A stretch of DNA of 64,000 nucleotides from Pseudomonas sp. LD120 (lineage in GTDB: Bacteria > Pseudomonadota > Gammaproteobacteria > Pseudomonadales > Pseudomonadaceae), in contig NZ_WVHL01000003.1 of the NCBI RefSeq assembly GCF_009861525.1, positions 682,001 through 746,000 on the forward strand. Reading direction: 5' to 3'. Of the stretch, positions 46,601-55,328 are shown piece by piece. A program made the position numbers and the translations under genes. The notes under the pieces are model-generated. The model was not told the origin of the DNA and did not search any database. It saw only the letters and a program-made list of their open reading frames with translations. Each line of letters opens with the position of its first letter. The first letter of the stretch is position 1.

Positions 46601-48559
46601 CTTGGCGCTGGCGTCCAGTGCGCCCGTAGCGGCGACCTGGGAGCCGCTGATGCTCAGGTCCTCTGCACTTTGCAACTTGAGGTTGCTGTCCGAACGCAAC
46701 TGGCTACCGACGGTGGTGCTGCCTTTGCTCTGCTGACGGCTCTCGTCCTTGGTGATGCCGAAGAACTTGCTGTCCTTGCTGTGGCTGTTGCTGTGGGAGG
46801 TGTCCTGCACGCCGTCGATGGTCAGCGAGCCCTTGTCACTGATGACGCTGGCCTGGGTGGCGCCCCGGGCCTGGCTGCCGCTGATGCGCACGCTGTCGGC
46901 GCGCACGATCAGCTTGCCGTCGGCGTTGACCTTGCTGCCCTGGTTCTGGGTCTTGCCCTGGCCGCCGTCGGCGTTCTTGCCGAAGAAACCACCGCCCACC
47001 AGGTCGCCGGAGTAATGCTGATTGCTCTGGCTCTGCTGGCGGCTGGCACTGGTGATGTCGACGTCCTGGGCGGTCAGCCGGATGTCGCCCCGGCTGCGCA
47101 GCTCGGCCCCTTCAAGGTGCAGCTTGTGCTGGCTGTCGAGTTGCAGTTGCTGACCGCTCTTGAGCTGGCTGGCGACGCTGCGCTGCTGGCTGCTGCTGTT
47201 GTCCCAGTTTTCCTTCCACAGGTGCTTGCGGTGCTGGCCCTGGTCGCGCTGGGTGTGGGTTTCGGTGGCGGCGGTCAGTTGCAGATCGCCGTCACTGCGG
47301 GCTTTGAGGTGATGGCCGGCCTCGATGCTGCTGCCGTGGATCCGGGTCGTGGCACCGGATTTCAACTCGGCGTCGTGCTGGGCCAGCACCTGGCTGCCGT
47401 GTTGGCGCGTGTCGCTGTCGGTCTCGGTACGGTTGTAGGTTTCCCAGGTGATGCCGATGGTGCTCTTGTCCCACTGCTGGCGTTTCTCCTGGAGCTTGCG
47501 GCTTTCGATGCTGCTCAGGGTCAGGTTGCGACCGGCATCGAGCTTGACGTTGCGGCCGCTGACATCGGTGGCCGCGAGGGTCAGGTCCTTGGCTCCGTGC
47601 AGCTCGATGTCGCCCTGGCTGCGGACCCCGGCACGGATCGCGTCGAGGCTGTTGTCCACCGCCTGGCCGCGGATGTCCAGATCACCGGCGGAAGTCAGCT
47701 TGACCCCGTCGCGCCCGTCCACCTGGACCGCACCGACACGCACCCCGGCACCTTCAGCGGTGCTGACGATATTGATCCGCCCGGCCTGCATGGCGCCGAA
47801 CAGGCTGGCGTCGATGCGTTGTTCCTGGGTGTGGCTCGCCGGGTCGACGTTCAGCACCTTACCGCTGGGGTAATCCAGTTGGTTGCGCCCCACGGTCACG
47901 TTCAAGTGGTCTCTGGCCTTGAGTGCGCCCTGACTGTCGATGCGCGGGGCGATCAGGTTGATCGAGCCTTCGGCGTTACGCAGGCCGCCGCCGTGGATAG
48001 CTAACTGACCCCGCGCATCCTGGGTGTTCAGGCCTTGCAACTTGCCGTCTTGCAGGTCCGGGCGACCCACCACCAGGCTGGCGTTGGGGGTGTTGATGAA
48101 GCTGCCGCCATTGACCGAGATGCCGTTGGGGTTGGCCAGCACGAAGTCCGCGGCGCGGCCGAAAATTTCCTGGGCACCGTTGAGCTGCGAGGCGTTGCGG
48201 CTGATCACTTCGTTGAGGATGACGCTGGCGGCTTGGCCGTGAAACTGACTGTTGGCTGCCAGTTGTCCGGCCAATTGCGATTGCCCGGCCTGCAAGGCGT
48301 TGTTCAGCACCACGCCCTGCTGCCCGACGTTGTAGTCCAGGAACTGGTTGTGAGACAGGCCACCGGCGTTGGGCGCGACGATGTTGACGATCGGCACGCC
48401 GCCTTGGTTTTGCAACTGCGGGGTGCCACCGGGGCCTTCGGCCACGGTGATCCCGCCAGCCAGGGCCAGGGGCAGATGGGACACCAGCAGCAGGCCGGCG
48501 ATGGTCCAGCGCAACGTGCCCTGGGGCGAAAGAGTGAATCTGTGAATGTTGTCAGGCAT
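43601..48559 (-). CDS. Two-partner secretion exoprotein (TpsA), filamentous hemagglutinin-like
   Basis: A 1652-residue secreted protein. The signal peptide ends about residue 34 (LPLALAGG), and the TPS secretion domain follows with its hallmark NPNGI (LANPNGISVNGGSFINTP, about residues 138-155). Most of the rest is repetitive beta-helix (hemagglutinin-repeat type: GDIRLTAQDVDITSA, SDSTTTGGGF and similar). Around residues 1390-1530 is a lysine/alanine-rich amphipathic stretch (DKGVDKLSSAKDSVVAKASD), then the chain returns to repeats. There is no VENN motif and no CdiA-type toxin tip. Likely an adhesin or biofilm protein; the transporter gene lies 102 bases upstream. Confidence 0.92.
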   Translation of the reverse strand: MPDNIHRFTLSPQGTLRWTIAGLLLVSHLPLALAGGITVAEGPGGTPQLQNQGGVPIVNIVAPNAGGLSHNQFLDYNVGQQGVVLNNALQAGQSQLAGQLAANSQFHGQAASVILNEVISRNASQLNGAQEIFGRAADFVLANPNGISVNGGSFINTPNASLVVGRPDLQDGKLQGLNTQDARGQLAIHGGGLRNAEGSINLIAPRIDSQGALKARDHLNVTVGRNQLDYPSGKVLNVDPASHTQEQRIDASLFGAMQAGRINIVSTAEGAGVRVGAVQVDGRDGVKLTSAGDLDIRGQAVDNSLDAIRAGVRSQGDIELHGAKDLTLAATDVSGRNVKLDAGRNLTLSSIESRKLQEKRQQWDKSTIGITWETYNRTETDSDTRQHGSQVLAQHDAELKSGATTRIHGSSIEAGHHLKARSDGDLQLTAATETHTQRDQGQHRKHLWKENWDNSSSQQRSVASQLKSGQQLQLDSQHKLHLEGAELRSRGDIRLTAQDVDITSASRQQSQSNQHYSGDLVGGGFFGKNADGGQGKTQNQGSKVNADGKLIVRADSVRISGSQARGATQASVISDKGSLTIDGVQDTSHSNSHSKDSKFFGITKDESRQQSKGSTTVGSQLRSDSNLKLQSAEDLSISGSQVAATGALDASAKGTVKVVAAEDTQHDSSSTQKRGFDAYAKENAPGTGQYRAGVRYQDEQRNDSSDSTRQQASSLTGGTLAVSAGEDLKVQGSDLAATAGDASLSGKHVQLLAADNTTDKHSDSTTTGGGFYYTGGLDRAGNGVQVAHSSSQDTSHKSTAQTSNIAASGNLSINAGKRLTTEGAQVKAGGALQVKAGEIDNRAARNSDSSNHKENNWAVDVGANVEYKGVTRPIEKAIQGVAQRKFHQPGVLDALEQPNVGLDVDVSHQNRQRSESASTAVVSQLSGGQVTVKADGQLKDQGTQYRATDGALKIDAGSLLASAASDTHSRSEQAVDAKVGVRVYTNTGEDLNIRGSGAGGSSNVTSSSEKAQVGSYAGSQGVDIKVGGDASFEGSQFNGGLGGVNIKTDGKLALNQANDRQSSSDSSLRGDASLTLGTTPGSSGSNLNVGAGLQLDHKGLEQQDSQARVASIQGQGPVNLKSASDLTLQGTQIGNAARPAGDITLDAGGKLDLQAAVDTHASQGSNLGGGLTAGGSKTSSEQSSGKSVNLGANFNIGRVNENDQSQRGAQLYSQGQVRLGSAAEGDSAIHLQGTRIDAAKVVLEATQGGIYQESAQSTQDHNNWGLTLGAGGSMGKTTLADASEHDSPKIDRGINARAKIDVDQRHSTTQHNSLIKADQVTLNSAGNVHLAGANIDAQRLNGAIGGDLKIESRQDQLRSTQVNIDAKLEVAKNQPGLVDKLAKPAGPLKDDLKAKAEKGFDQHREKLEKAVDKGVDKLSSAKDSVVAKASDAKERLGEKLSRSGSYDVNPEPRGAFGNGVDKAKHYLADKADAAGNRLSSLKERFWPKTSDSYSVNEKTSAGSKLADTAENVLFGDKSGKTSYTPSLNLNLSHASKNRVEQASGISAQQGVNLRVDGVTQLTGARISASEGQVNLGGSKVTRTALAGSDYRADVGLNLSKAPLTQITGSIKELTRNQDQATQKDQLFNLGPLRIGRHSDNQLLQAGIEQKNP

Positions 48560-48661
48560 GAGAACCTCGTGCTGAGTAGGTGAGCCGGGCGTTGCCTTCT
48601 AGGGGGGCGACGGCGCGTTGTGCTCAGGTTCATCGGGTATTTCAGGCTAATCGGCGGTTGA

Positions 48662-50386
48662 TCAAATCTGCAGGCTGAACCTGGCCAGCCAGACTTCCGG
48701 TTCCGTGCGAAAGCCCTGCGGCTGGGTGAGGCTGCGTTGGTAATCCAGGTCGACTTGGAGTTTTTTCCAGGCCAGGTTGAGGCCCAGGCTGGCAGCGCTC
48801 AGGTGCCGACTCTGGGCGCCGTGCTCGGCTTTGATCCAGCCGTTGTCCAGGCCCAGGCGTGGAGTGAACTTCACTGGCAGGCCGCTGTTGAGCGGCAGGC
48901 GCAGGGTGTTGCGCCACACCGCGCCGATGGCGCCGGAGGCACTGTTGAGGCGGTAGCCGCGCACCGCCGAATCGTCGGTGCCCAGCAGTTGTTCGATGGC
49001 CGGTAGCGGGTCCGGGCTGTACTGCGCCGAGAGCTGGCTCTGCCACTGCCAGTGCTGGCTGCCCCACTGGCCGTTGCGCCACTGGCTGAGGCCGGCGCGG
49101 TACTTGCGAAACTGCGCCTGGGGCAGGTTGCGTTGCACCTGCTGCGAGTCGCGGTCGGCGCCGAACCAGGTCAGGCCCTGGGCGTAATTGATATCCAGGT
49201 TCCACACCGCGCTGTTGAGCCAGAACAGGTTGAGCCCGGCCTCGGCCACGGTCAGGGTCGGGCTCTGGATCTGCAAATGGGCCTTTTGCAGGTAGCTGTC
49301 CACGTCCTTGTAGGCCAGTTGCAGGTTGGCGCTGAGCTGGTGGCTCTGGTCGCGCCACAGCACCCGGTCGGCGCGGCCGCTGACCATGTCGGTGCGGCCG
49401 CTGTTGTACAGGGTGGTTCGGGCCAGCTTCAGCGGCGCGCGGTATTCGGCGTGGCTGGCGAACAGGCTGTAGGTCCAGTAACCGTAGGGCACCGAGTAGA
49501 ACAGGCTGCTGCTGCGGCTGTAGCGCGGGCCGTGGTTGAGGGTGTCGCTGTAGTTCAGGTTCAGCGCGTCGTTGATCTGCAATGGGCTGTCGAGATTGAG
49601 GTTGATCGACTGCCGGTCGCGGCCGGTGCCGGCGCTGCCGAGGTTATCCACACCCAGGCCGAGGCCCCAGCGCGCGGCGCTGCTGCGCGAACGCAGGATG
49701 ATCCGTGAGGCGCCGGGCTGGCTACCTGGGGCGATATCGGCGGTCAGGTCCAGAGAGCGCAGGCGGTTCAGTTGATCCAGGCCTTGTTCCAGGTCCCGCA
49801 GGTACAGCGGCTTGCCGAGCATGCCTGGGAAGGCCCCACCCAGGGACACCGGCAGGCGTTGGTCGGCCAGTTCGACGGCTTCGACGTAGCCTTCCTCTAC
49901 CAGAATATCCAGGCTGTGCCCGGCGGCCGGTGTGCTGGCCAGGTACGGGCGGCTGGCAATGTAGCCAGCCTCGACATAGAGGCGAGTGATGGCCGCCAGC
50001 AGTTGGTTGATCTGATTGACCCCCATGCACGGCGCCACATACGGCTTGATGGCGTCATTGAGCCTGGCCTTGCTGAACAGGCTGACACCGCCGATACGCG
50101 TGCCGCTCAGAGGCCAGCAGCGCTCGTCGCTGGTGGGCTGCTGTGGCAGGTCGGGGCTGGCCGGGGTGCTGCTGAAGCTGCCGCGCTGCATCTGCCGCTG
50201 GCGCTGTTCCAGTTGCAGTTGTTGCAGGTCGCGTTGCTGTTGCTGCTGCAGTCGCAGGGCTTCCTGGCCCGGTTGCACGTCGGCCAGGGTCAGGGCCGGG
50301 GTCAGGCAGATCAGGCCCAACAACAATCCCAGGCACCCATTGCCCATAGGGGCGAGAAGGGGGGCGGTGCGTGATGAATAGGGCAC
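48662..50386 (-). CDS. Two-partner secretion outer membrane transporter (TpsB, ShlB/FhaC family)
   Basis: A 574-residue Omp85-superfamily transporter. The signal peptide ends about residue 35 (ALTLADV), followed by a glutamine-rich helix plug (LRLQQQQQRDLQQLQLEQRQ), two POTRA-like domains (CWPLSGTRIGGV and HSLDILVEEGYVEAVEL) and a 16-stranded barrel. The L6 motif appears as AVRGYR, and the chain ends in the beta-signal SLQI. It would export the TpsA protein encoded just downstream on the same strand. Confidence 0.94.
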   Translation of the reverse strand: MPYSSRTAPLLAPMGNGCLGLLLGLICLTPALTLADVQPGQEALRLQQQQQRDLQQLQLEQRQRQMQRGSFSSTPASPDLPQQPTSDERCWPLSGTRIGGVSLFSKARLNDAIKPYVAPCMGVNQINQLLAAITRLYVEAGYIASRPYLASTPAAGHSLDILVEEGYVEAVELADQRLPVSLGGAFPGMLGKPLYLRDLEQGLDQLNRLRSLDLTADIAPGSQPGASRIILRSRSSAARWGLGLGVDNLGSAGTGRDRQSINLNLDSPLQINDALNLNYSDTLNHGPRYSRSSSLFYSVPYGYWTYSLFASHAEYRAPLKLARTTLYNSGRTDMVSGRADRVLWRDQSHQLSANLQLAYKDVDSYLQKAHLQIQSPTLTVAEAGLNLFWLNSAVWNLDINYAQGLTWFGADRDSQQVQRNLPQAQFRKYRAGLSQWRNGQWGSQHWQWQSQLSAQYSPDPLPAIEQLLGTDDSAVRGYRLNSASGAIGAVWRNTLRLPLNSGLPVKFTPRLGLDNGWIKAEHGAQSRHLSAASLGLNLAWKKLQVDLDYQRSLTQPQGFRTEPEVWLARFSLQI

Positions 50387-51090
50387 TTGGCATCCTTACT
50401 GTAAAAAGACCAAGTGACGAACAACAGAAAAGCCGATCGTTGAGGCTCAACTAGTGACGTCGCTTTAAGTTCTGCACGGTGAATATGAGGTGCCGTCGAT
50501 CGCTATATCGGTGGCCTATCTTCAAGTGCTCGCGAGTGACAATTCCTGAGTGAGAGCCGGGTGCTTCAATCTAAAATCAGGTATGACAAAAGGGTTGAGT
50601 GAGTTGCAGTGCAAACGTTACAGCGCGGTGTGAAATTAGTTTTTCCGGGGGTGATCAGCGGGGAAATATCTTGTTGAAATCGAGATTATCCGAAACTAAA
50701 AACTCGATTTGTACGTAAATTGTAAATGCATAGAAGGCTAACAAAAATTCCTGGCGGCCTTGATTGGCAAGGGGTTCAGGGGATTCGTGAAAATCTGCAA
50801 AGGTAGGATGTTTGGTTGGCTCAAGAACAGCTGTGCGATTTTGTGAACACCGCGCTCCCCACGCTGAGCGTTTACGGCTAGTTGCTCTTTCTATCTGAGT
50901 AGTTGCTCTAGTCTTGTTGTTCGTTAATTAAAGTTATGTTGCTCGGGGAATGCCTTAGATCCGGACTCTTGAATGACACGCCCGGAATATCGAGTGTTTT
51001 TCGTTGTGCTGCTTTATATTCGGTGTTTGTCGGCCGCTGTTGCGGCGGCCCGACTAGGGGAATCCCTTAGTTGCGGATAGGAGGTTGCCG
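50387..51090. other. Long AT-rich intergenic region upstream of the two-partner secretion operon
   Basis: About 700 bases with no supported gene and clearly lower GC than the flanks. It should hold the promoter of the secretion operon; 50387-50480 contains TTACTGTAAAA and a GACGTCGCTTTAAG stretch but no unambiguous promoter. A GC hairpin (GCCGC/GCGGC near 51033-51046) lies close to the far end. A small RNA cannot be excluded by eye. Confidence 0.45.
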
Positions 51091-51096
51091 GTCATA

Positions 51097-51128
51097 TCAA
51101 GTGCCTGGTGCGGCCACCAGGCACTTGA
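51097..51128 (-). terminator. Perfect 14-base hairpin after the dGTPase-like gene
   Basis: TCAAGTGCCTGGTG and CACCAGGCACTTGA pair perfectly around a CGGC loop, 10 bases past the stop. There is no strong T-run, so it is a terminator or an mRNA 3'-end stabiliser. Confidence 0.6.
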
Positions 51129-51138
51129 GGGGCTAGGG

Positions 51139-52470
51139 TCATTGCGGGCTCGAACGCCCGGTCATTTCCCGGGCCATTTCACTGGCGTAGCTGTCGGTCA
51201 TGCCAGCGATGAAGTCGATCATGCGCAGGAACGAGGTGTGCAGCGGCCAATTCGGGTCCGGCGCGTTGTTGCCCAGCAGATCGAGAATCCGCCGGTTCTT
51301 GAACGACGGCGTCTTGCCGCCGTGCTGCTCCAGTGCTGCGCCGCAGAACGAGTTCAGCAGGATCTCCAGGGTGGTGTAGGCGCCGATCTCGTGCAGGGTC
51401 TTGCGCTTGTCCTGGAAGATCTTGCGCCGTGCCACGTCCTTGGCATTGAGCACGCAGCGCTTGGCCGGGCCATGCATGTGCTCCACTAGGTCGCCCTGCA
51501 GGGTGCCGGCCAGCAGGGCGTCGTGCTGGGCGACAAAGGCCCGGGCGGCGGCGTTGGTCAGGTGCTCGATGGCCTTGCCCCGCAGGATCGCCAGGCGGCG
51601 CCGGCGCGAATCACCCGGGCCTAGCTGGCGATAGGTTTCCGGCAGGTCGTCGCCCACCAGCCCCAACAGCAGGGACTCGACTTCGGCGTACTCCAAGAGG
51701 TCCATCTCTAACCCGTCTTCCAGGTCGATCAGGGCATAGCAGATGTCGTCCGCGGCTTCCATCAGGTACACCAGCGGATGCCGGGCCCAGCGCTGCTCTT
51801 CCAGCTGCGGCAGGCCGAGCTTGTGGGCGATCTGTTCCAGCAGCGGCAATTCGCTTTGGTAGCAGCCGAACTTGTGCTTCTTGTAGCCCAGGGAGTCGGC
51901 GTGGCGTGCAGTCCAGGGGTACTTGAGGTAGGTGCCGAGGGTGGCGTAGGTCAGCCGGGTGCCGCCATCGAATTGGTGATATTCGAGCTGGGTCAGGACC
52001 CGGAAACCCTGGGCATTGCCTTCGAAATTGAGGAAGTCCTGGCGTTCAGCCTCGCTCATCGCGTCCAGCCAGCCACGCCCGGCGGCCTGCTGGAACCAGT
52101 GGCGGATGGCGTCTTCGCCGGAATGGCCGAAGGGTGGGTTGCCGATGTCGTGGGCCAGGCAGGCCGACTGCACGATCATCCCCAGGTCGCTGGGTTCGCA
52201 CCAGTCGGGCAGGGCGTCGCGCAAGGTTTCGCCGACGCGCATGCCCAGGGAGCGACCGACGCAACTGACCTCCAGGGAGTGGGTCAGGCGAGTGTGGATA
52301 TGGTCGTTGCTGGACACCGGGTGCACCTGGGTCTTGCGCCCCAGGCGGCGAAAGGCGCCGGAGAAGATGATGCGGTCGTGGTCTTTGTGGAAAGGGCTAC
52401 GGCCGAGTTCTTCCGGGCTGTGCACTGGCTTTGCGAGGCGTTCGCGGTTGAGCAGGGTCTGCCAATCCAA
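51139..52470 (-). CDS. dgt: dGTPase-like HD phosphohydrolase
   Basis: A 443-residue dNTP triphosphohydrolase of the Dgt type 2 / YpgQ-like group. HD residues: [25 protein letters not shown] (HD) and the Asp in [13 protein letters not shown]; the N-terminal [25 protein letters not shown] block is a family signature. It hydrolyses dNTPs and may affect mutation rate and phage defence. The best start is the TTG at 52470 ([15 protein letters not shown]) with GGAG ten bases upstream, because no ATG or GTG in frame lies near the first conserved residue; the frame is open further to 52854 without similarity. Confidence 0.9.
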   Translation of the reverse strand: MDWQTLLNRERLAKPVHSPEELGRSPFHKDHDRIIFSGAFRRLGRKTQVHPVSSNDHIHTRLTHSLEVSCVGRSLGMRVGETLRDALPDWCEPSDLGMIVQSACLAHDIGNPPFGHSGEDAIRHWFQQAAGRGWLDAMSEAERQDFLNFEGNAQGFRVLTQLEYHQFDGGTRLTYATLGTYLKYPWTARHADSLGYKKHKFGCYQSELPLLEQIAHKLGLPQLEEQRWARHPLVYLMEAADDICYALIDLEDGLEMDLLEYAEVESLLLGLVGDDLPETYRQLGPGDSRRRRLAILRGKAIEHLTNAAARAFVAQHDALLAGTLQGDLVEHMHGPAKRCVLNAKDVARRKIFQDKRKTLHEIGAYTTLEILLNSFCGAALEQHGGKTPSFKNRRILDLLGNNAPDPNWPLHTSFLRMIDFIAGMTDSYASEMAREMTGRSSPQ

Positions 52471-52589
52471 GGCGGGGTCTCTCCGAAAAAAACTGAAGGG
52501 CAGAGCTTCCGGGTTCCCGGGCGTGCCCGCAAGGGGGGTGAGGGGCTGGACTGCAAGTAATTGCGTCGTTGTTGGGCGGTCGGCCACGG

Positions 52590-53753
52590 CTATAAACCGG
52601 CTGCATCGATATCGATCAACAGCAGGCGCTGGCCGTTGTCGAAGAATTGCCCAGCGGTCAGGCAGTACTGGTTGCTGGTGGCGTCGCGGTAGGTGTTGGA
52701 CAGGGTCAGGCGCCGCTCTTCCCAGCCTTCGGCGAGCAGGTGATAGAAGTAAGGGCGCCAGGACCAGTTGTGCCCGACGTAGCGGCTGTCGGCGTGCCAG
52801 TTGTTGTCGCGCCATTCCACGTTCGGCGTCAGTTGGGTGCCGTGGCGGTCGCATTGATAAAAGCGCAGCAGCCAGGGAAACACCTCGATGCGGGGCAATT
52901 GGCTGATGGGGGCTTGGGCCTGAGCCCAGGCTTGCAGCAGGTTCATCAGTTCGGCCAGTTGCAGACGCATGCGCATCAGCCGGTTACGCTCGTCGAGCTT
53001 GTGCCTGACGTAGCGCTCGCGGAGCTTGGCGAAGGGGTGTACGAAGGTGTCGCTGGTGAACAACCGTTCCTCGGCCCGGGCAAACAGGAAACCCTGCACG
53101 TAACGCGAGCCGCACTCCAGGGCGAAATCCAGTTCGGCCTCGGTTTCCACGCCTTCGGCGATGATCCAGCAGCCGGTCTTTTCCGCCATCTGTGCCAGGG
53201 CCTTGACCACGTCGCTGCTGGGCCCGCCCCGAGCGGCAGCCTGGAACAGGCGCATGTCCAGCTTGAGGATGTCCGGTTGCAGCGCCAGCACCCGGTCCAG
53301 TTGTGAGTAACCGGCGCCGAAGTCGTCGATGGCGATTCGCGCCCCCGCCTGGCGGTAGCGCGCCACCACCTCGGTCAGGCGTTGGCTGTTACCCCCCAGC
53401 TCGGTGATCTCGAACACGATGCGCCGCGGATCGACCTCGTTTTGCTGCAACTGTTTGAGGCTGGGCAATGGCTGCCCTGGCCGCAACCGACTGATCCAGC
53501 GTGGGGAAATGTTCAAGCTCAGGAACCAGTCCGCCGGGGCTTCGTGGAAACGGCGCAAAGCATCGTCGCGGACCAGGCGATCAAGACGGCGCAAGGCGCT
53601 GGTAGGGGTTCGGGGATCGGCGAATAGCGGTCCCACCGATGCCAGCTGCCCATTGTCCTGGCGCAGGCGGCCCAGAGCTTCGACTCCGGCGATGCGCCCG
53701 GTAGCGGTATCGATGAATGGCTGGAAGCAGGCGAGCGGTTGCCCGTCGATCAC
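52590..53753 (-). CDS. EAL-domain c-di-GMP phosphodiesterase with C-terminal sensor-like domain
   Basis: A 387-residue cytoplasmic protein. The EAL domain (about 1-240) keeps the active-site set: [35 protein letters not shown] and VQGFLF, so it should hydrolyse c-di-GMP. The last about 120 residues ([15 protein letters not shown]...[14 protein letters not shown]) resemble the C-terminal PAS/Cache-type region of YkuI-like proteins. The start is a GTG at 53753 with AAGGAGG four bases upstream. It lies upstream of dgt on the same strand. Confidence 0.9.
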   Translation of the reverse strand: MIDGQPLACFQPFIDTATGRIAGVEALGRLRQDNGQLASVGPLFADPRTPTSALRRLDRLVRDDALRRFHEAPADWFLSLNISPRWISRLRPGQPLPSLKQLQQNEVDPRRIVFEITELGGNSQRLTEVVARYRQAGARIAIDDFGAGYSQLDRVLALQPDILKLDMRLFQAAARGGPSSDVVKALAQMAEKTGCWIIAEGVETEAELDFALECGSRYVQGFLFARAEERLFTSDTFVHPFAKLRERYVRHKLDERNRLMRMRLQLAELMNLLQAWAQAQAPISQLPRIEVFPWLLRFYQCDRHGTQLTPNVEWRDNNWHADSRYVGHNWSWRPYFYHLLAEGWEERRLTLSNTYRDATSNQYCLTAGQFFDNGQRLLLIDIDAAGL

Positions 53754-53963
53754 AGGGCCTCCTTATAAGCGTCTTGTTGGTAGGGGGCTGCGGCTGTCGG
53801 GTAGGCAGACAGGCGTCCAGGCTGGGTGAGCACTGCCGCGCTCAGCAATACGGCGCTTTCCCCATCCTGGGTCGGCCCCCTGGTATAGGGGCCGATCCGG
53901 GTTGCTTAGCAAGAATGCAGCCAGTTCAGCCGTTGCCGCTTGCAGGCGGTTGCTGATGCTCGC

Positions 53964-54305
53964 TCAGGGTTTGCGCGAGGTGCCCTGCATGACCATTTTG
54001 ATCAGCGGTAACAGGCTGGTGCCCAGGCGCACCAGCCGGGTGAGGCTGCTGACACCACCGCTCTTGGTGCCCTTACCGGTGATGAACCCCAACAGGGTGA
54101 CCACCGCCACGCCCCAGAGCGGCGCGTGTTTGATGCCAAGGCCGTCCTGCCAGCTTTGCCCGAGGCTGCGGACCCGTTGCAGGGGCTGCAGCAACTGCTG
54201 AGATTCGTGGCGGATTTCCTGGCGGTGCATTTCCATGCGCAAGCGGACCAGGACTTTGCGCATTTCCTGGCGCGAGGTGTTCTGCGGGAGTTCGGGCAAC
54301 TTCAT
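53964..54305 (-). CDS. Small membrane-associated protein, third gene of a YqjDEK-like operon
   Basis: A 113-residue protein with a basic helical N-terminal half (RKVLVRLRMEMHRQEIRHESQQLL) and two weak hydrophobic stretches (LWGVAVVTLLGFITG and LVRLGTSLLPLIKMVM). It fits the position of YqjK in the yqjD-yqjE-yqjK operon, though similarity is faint. Its start overlaps the stop of the preceding gene (ATGA), so it is translated together with it. Confidence 0.65.
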   Translation of the reverse strand: MKLPELPQNTSRQEMRKVLVRLRMEMHRQEIRHESQQLLQPLQRVRSLGQSWQDGLGIKHAPLWGVAVVTLLGFITGKGTKSGGVSSLTRLVRLGTSLLPLIKMVMQGTSRKP

Positions 54306-54688
54306 GGCAGCAGGCGCTCCCGATCATTGGCCAGCTCTTCGAGCGTGGCGTTGAAGGGCGAGGACTCATCGAAGATCGCCGCCTTGAGGCGCAAACCGCA
54401 GAAGATCGCCGCCAGGGCGTAGAACACGCACAGACCGATGATCCCGGGCAGGCGATAGCTGTCCCACAGCAGGATCAATACCAGGGCTGATAGGCCCACC
54501 AGCAACAGCAGGGCGAACACCAGTGCCAGGCCGGCGAACAGCAGCAGGCTCACGGTACGTGCCTTTTGCTCCTGTAACTCGATGCCGAAGAGTTCGATGT
54601 GGCTGTGCAACAAGCCCAGGACCGCGGCCCCCAAGCGCCGCGAAGAAGCGCTTGGGCCGCTGCCGGACGCAGAGGATTCACCAGCCAT
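54302..54688 (-). CDS. YqjE/DUF1469-like (phage holin family) membrane protein
   Basis: A 128-residue protein with two adjacent membrane segments (SLLLFAGLALVFALLLLVGLSA and GIIGLCVFYALAAIFCGL) joined by a short loop, plus a hydrophilic N-terminus (LHSHIELFGIELQEQK), the DUF1469 layout. The family is inner-membrane and often linked to stress or ribosome hibernation through the neighbouring YqjD. The ATG at 54688 lies one base after the stop of the YqjD-like gene. Confidence 0.8.
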   Translation of the reverse strand: MAGESSASGSGPSASSRRLGAAVLGLLHSHIELFGIELQEQKARTVSLLLFAGLALVFALLLLVGLSALVLILLWDSYRLPGIIGLCVFYALAAIFCGLRLKAAIFDESSPFNATLEELANDRERLLP

Positions 54689-54689
54689 A

Positions 54690-55004
54690 TCAGCGCCGCG
54701 TTGCCAGGAGGCCGATGAGAAAGCCCACCCCGGCGGCGATCCCGACGGATTGCCAAGGGTTGCTCTGTACATAGTCTTCTGCGGCGGTGACGGCGGCCTG
54801 GCTGCGCTGGCGCAGGGAATCCTCGGTCAGTTGCAGGGTTTCCCGGGCCTTGAGCAGGCTGTCATGGATCTTTTCGCGCAGCTCGTCGGCTTGATCGCCG
54901 GCCAGGGTTGCGGTGTGTTCCAGCAGACGCTCCGTGTCGGTGACCAAAGCCTGAAAATCCGCCATCAGTACTTCTTGAGCCGTCTTTGCCGTTTTGCTGG
55001 CCAT
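54690..55004 (-). CDS. YqjD/ElaB-like (DUF883) membrane-anchored protein
   Basis: A 104-residue protein: a long amphipathic helix (ALVTDTERLLEHTATLAGDQADELREKI) and a C-terminal anchor with the family ending NPWQSVGIAAGVGFLIGLLATRR. E. coli YqjD and ElaB bind ribosomes in stationary phase and tether them to the inner membrane. It is the first gene of a tightly spaced three-gene operon. AGAAAC-rich sequence precedes the ATG; no clear promoter was identified. Confidence 0.88.
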   Translation of the reverse strand: MASKTAKTAQEVLMADFQALVTDTERLLEHTATLAGDQADELREKIHDSLLKARETLQLTEDSLRQRSQAAVTAAEDYVQSNPWQSVGIAAGVGFLIGLLATRR

Positions 55005-55328
55005 GGTTGTTTCTCCGTTAGTGACGTGTGTGAGCTATGAGTGTGAGCCTCAAGTGAAGGTTCACTCTAGTTGCCTGGTACAGCTTTTGCTTTGTCCTGG
55101 TGCGCGGGGGCTGATGCCTGCGCTGAAAACGAGCGAGGGGGGCGGTGCAGACCGCGTAAACCCTGGCCGAAAAAATCATAACCTCAGTCCATTCACTGCC
55201 ACGTCGCTGCGCGCTCCGGTGTTGTGCGCCAAAACGGTTCACCGAATGCGCGCAATGGCAGCGCAGGGTGCCAACTTGGTGCGCATTGGATGCGGTACGT
55301 GAGGGCCCATTTCGGATCTGCCTATTCC
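55005..55328. other. Divergent intergenic region upstream of the ammonium transporter gene
   Basis: A 324-base gap between the YqjD-like operon and amtB. I looked for a sigma54 (TGGCAC-N5-TTGC) promoter because amtB genes are often NtrC-controlled and found no convincing match. Short open frames in the gap look spurious. Confidence 0.4.

Noticed and set aside
43916..48004. A 1362-residue open frame on the plus strand
   Set aside because: It is fully antisense to the TpsA exoprotein gene and consists of low-complexity Ala/Val/Gly/Leu text produced by the strong codon bias; no start signal or family.
43601..48559. Contact-dependent inhibition (CdiA/CdiI) toxin system
   Set aside because: No VENN motif, no distinct toxin tip and no small immunity gene after the exoprotein; the C-terminus continues the repeat pattern.
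55005..55328. Sigma54 promoter before the ammonium transporter gene
   Set aside because: GG and GC doublets with the required 10-base spacing were not found in a convincing context.
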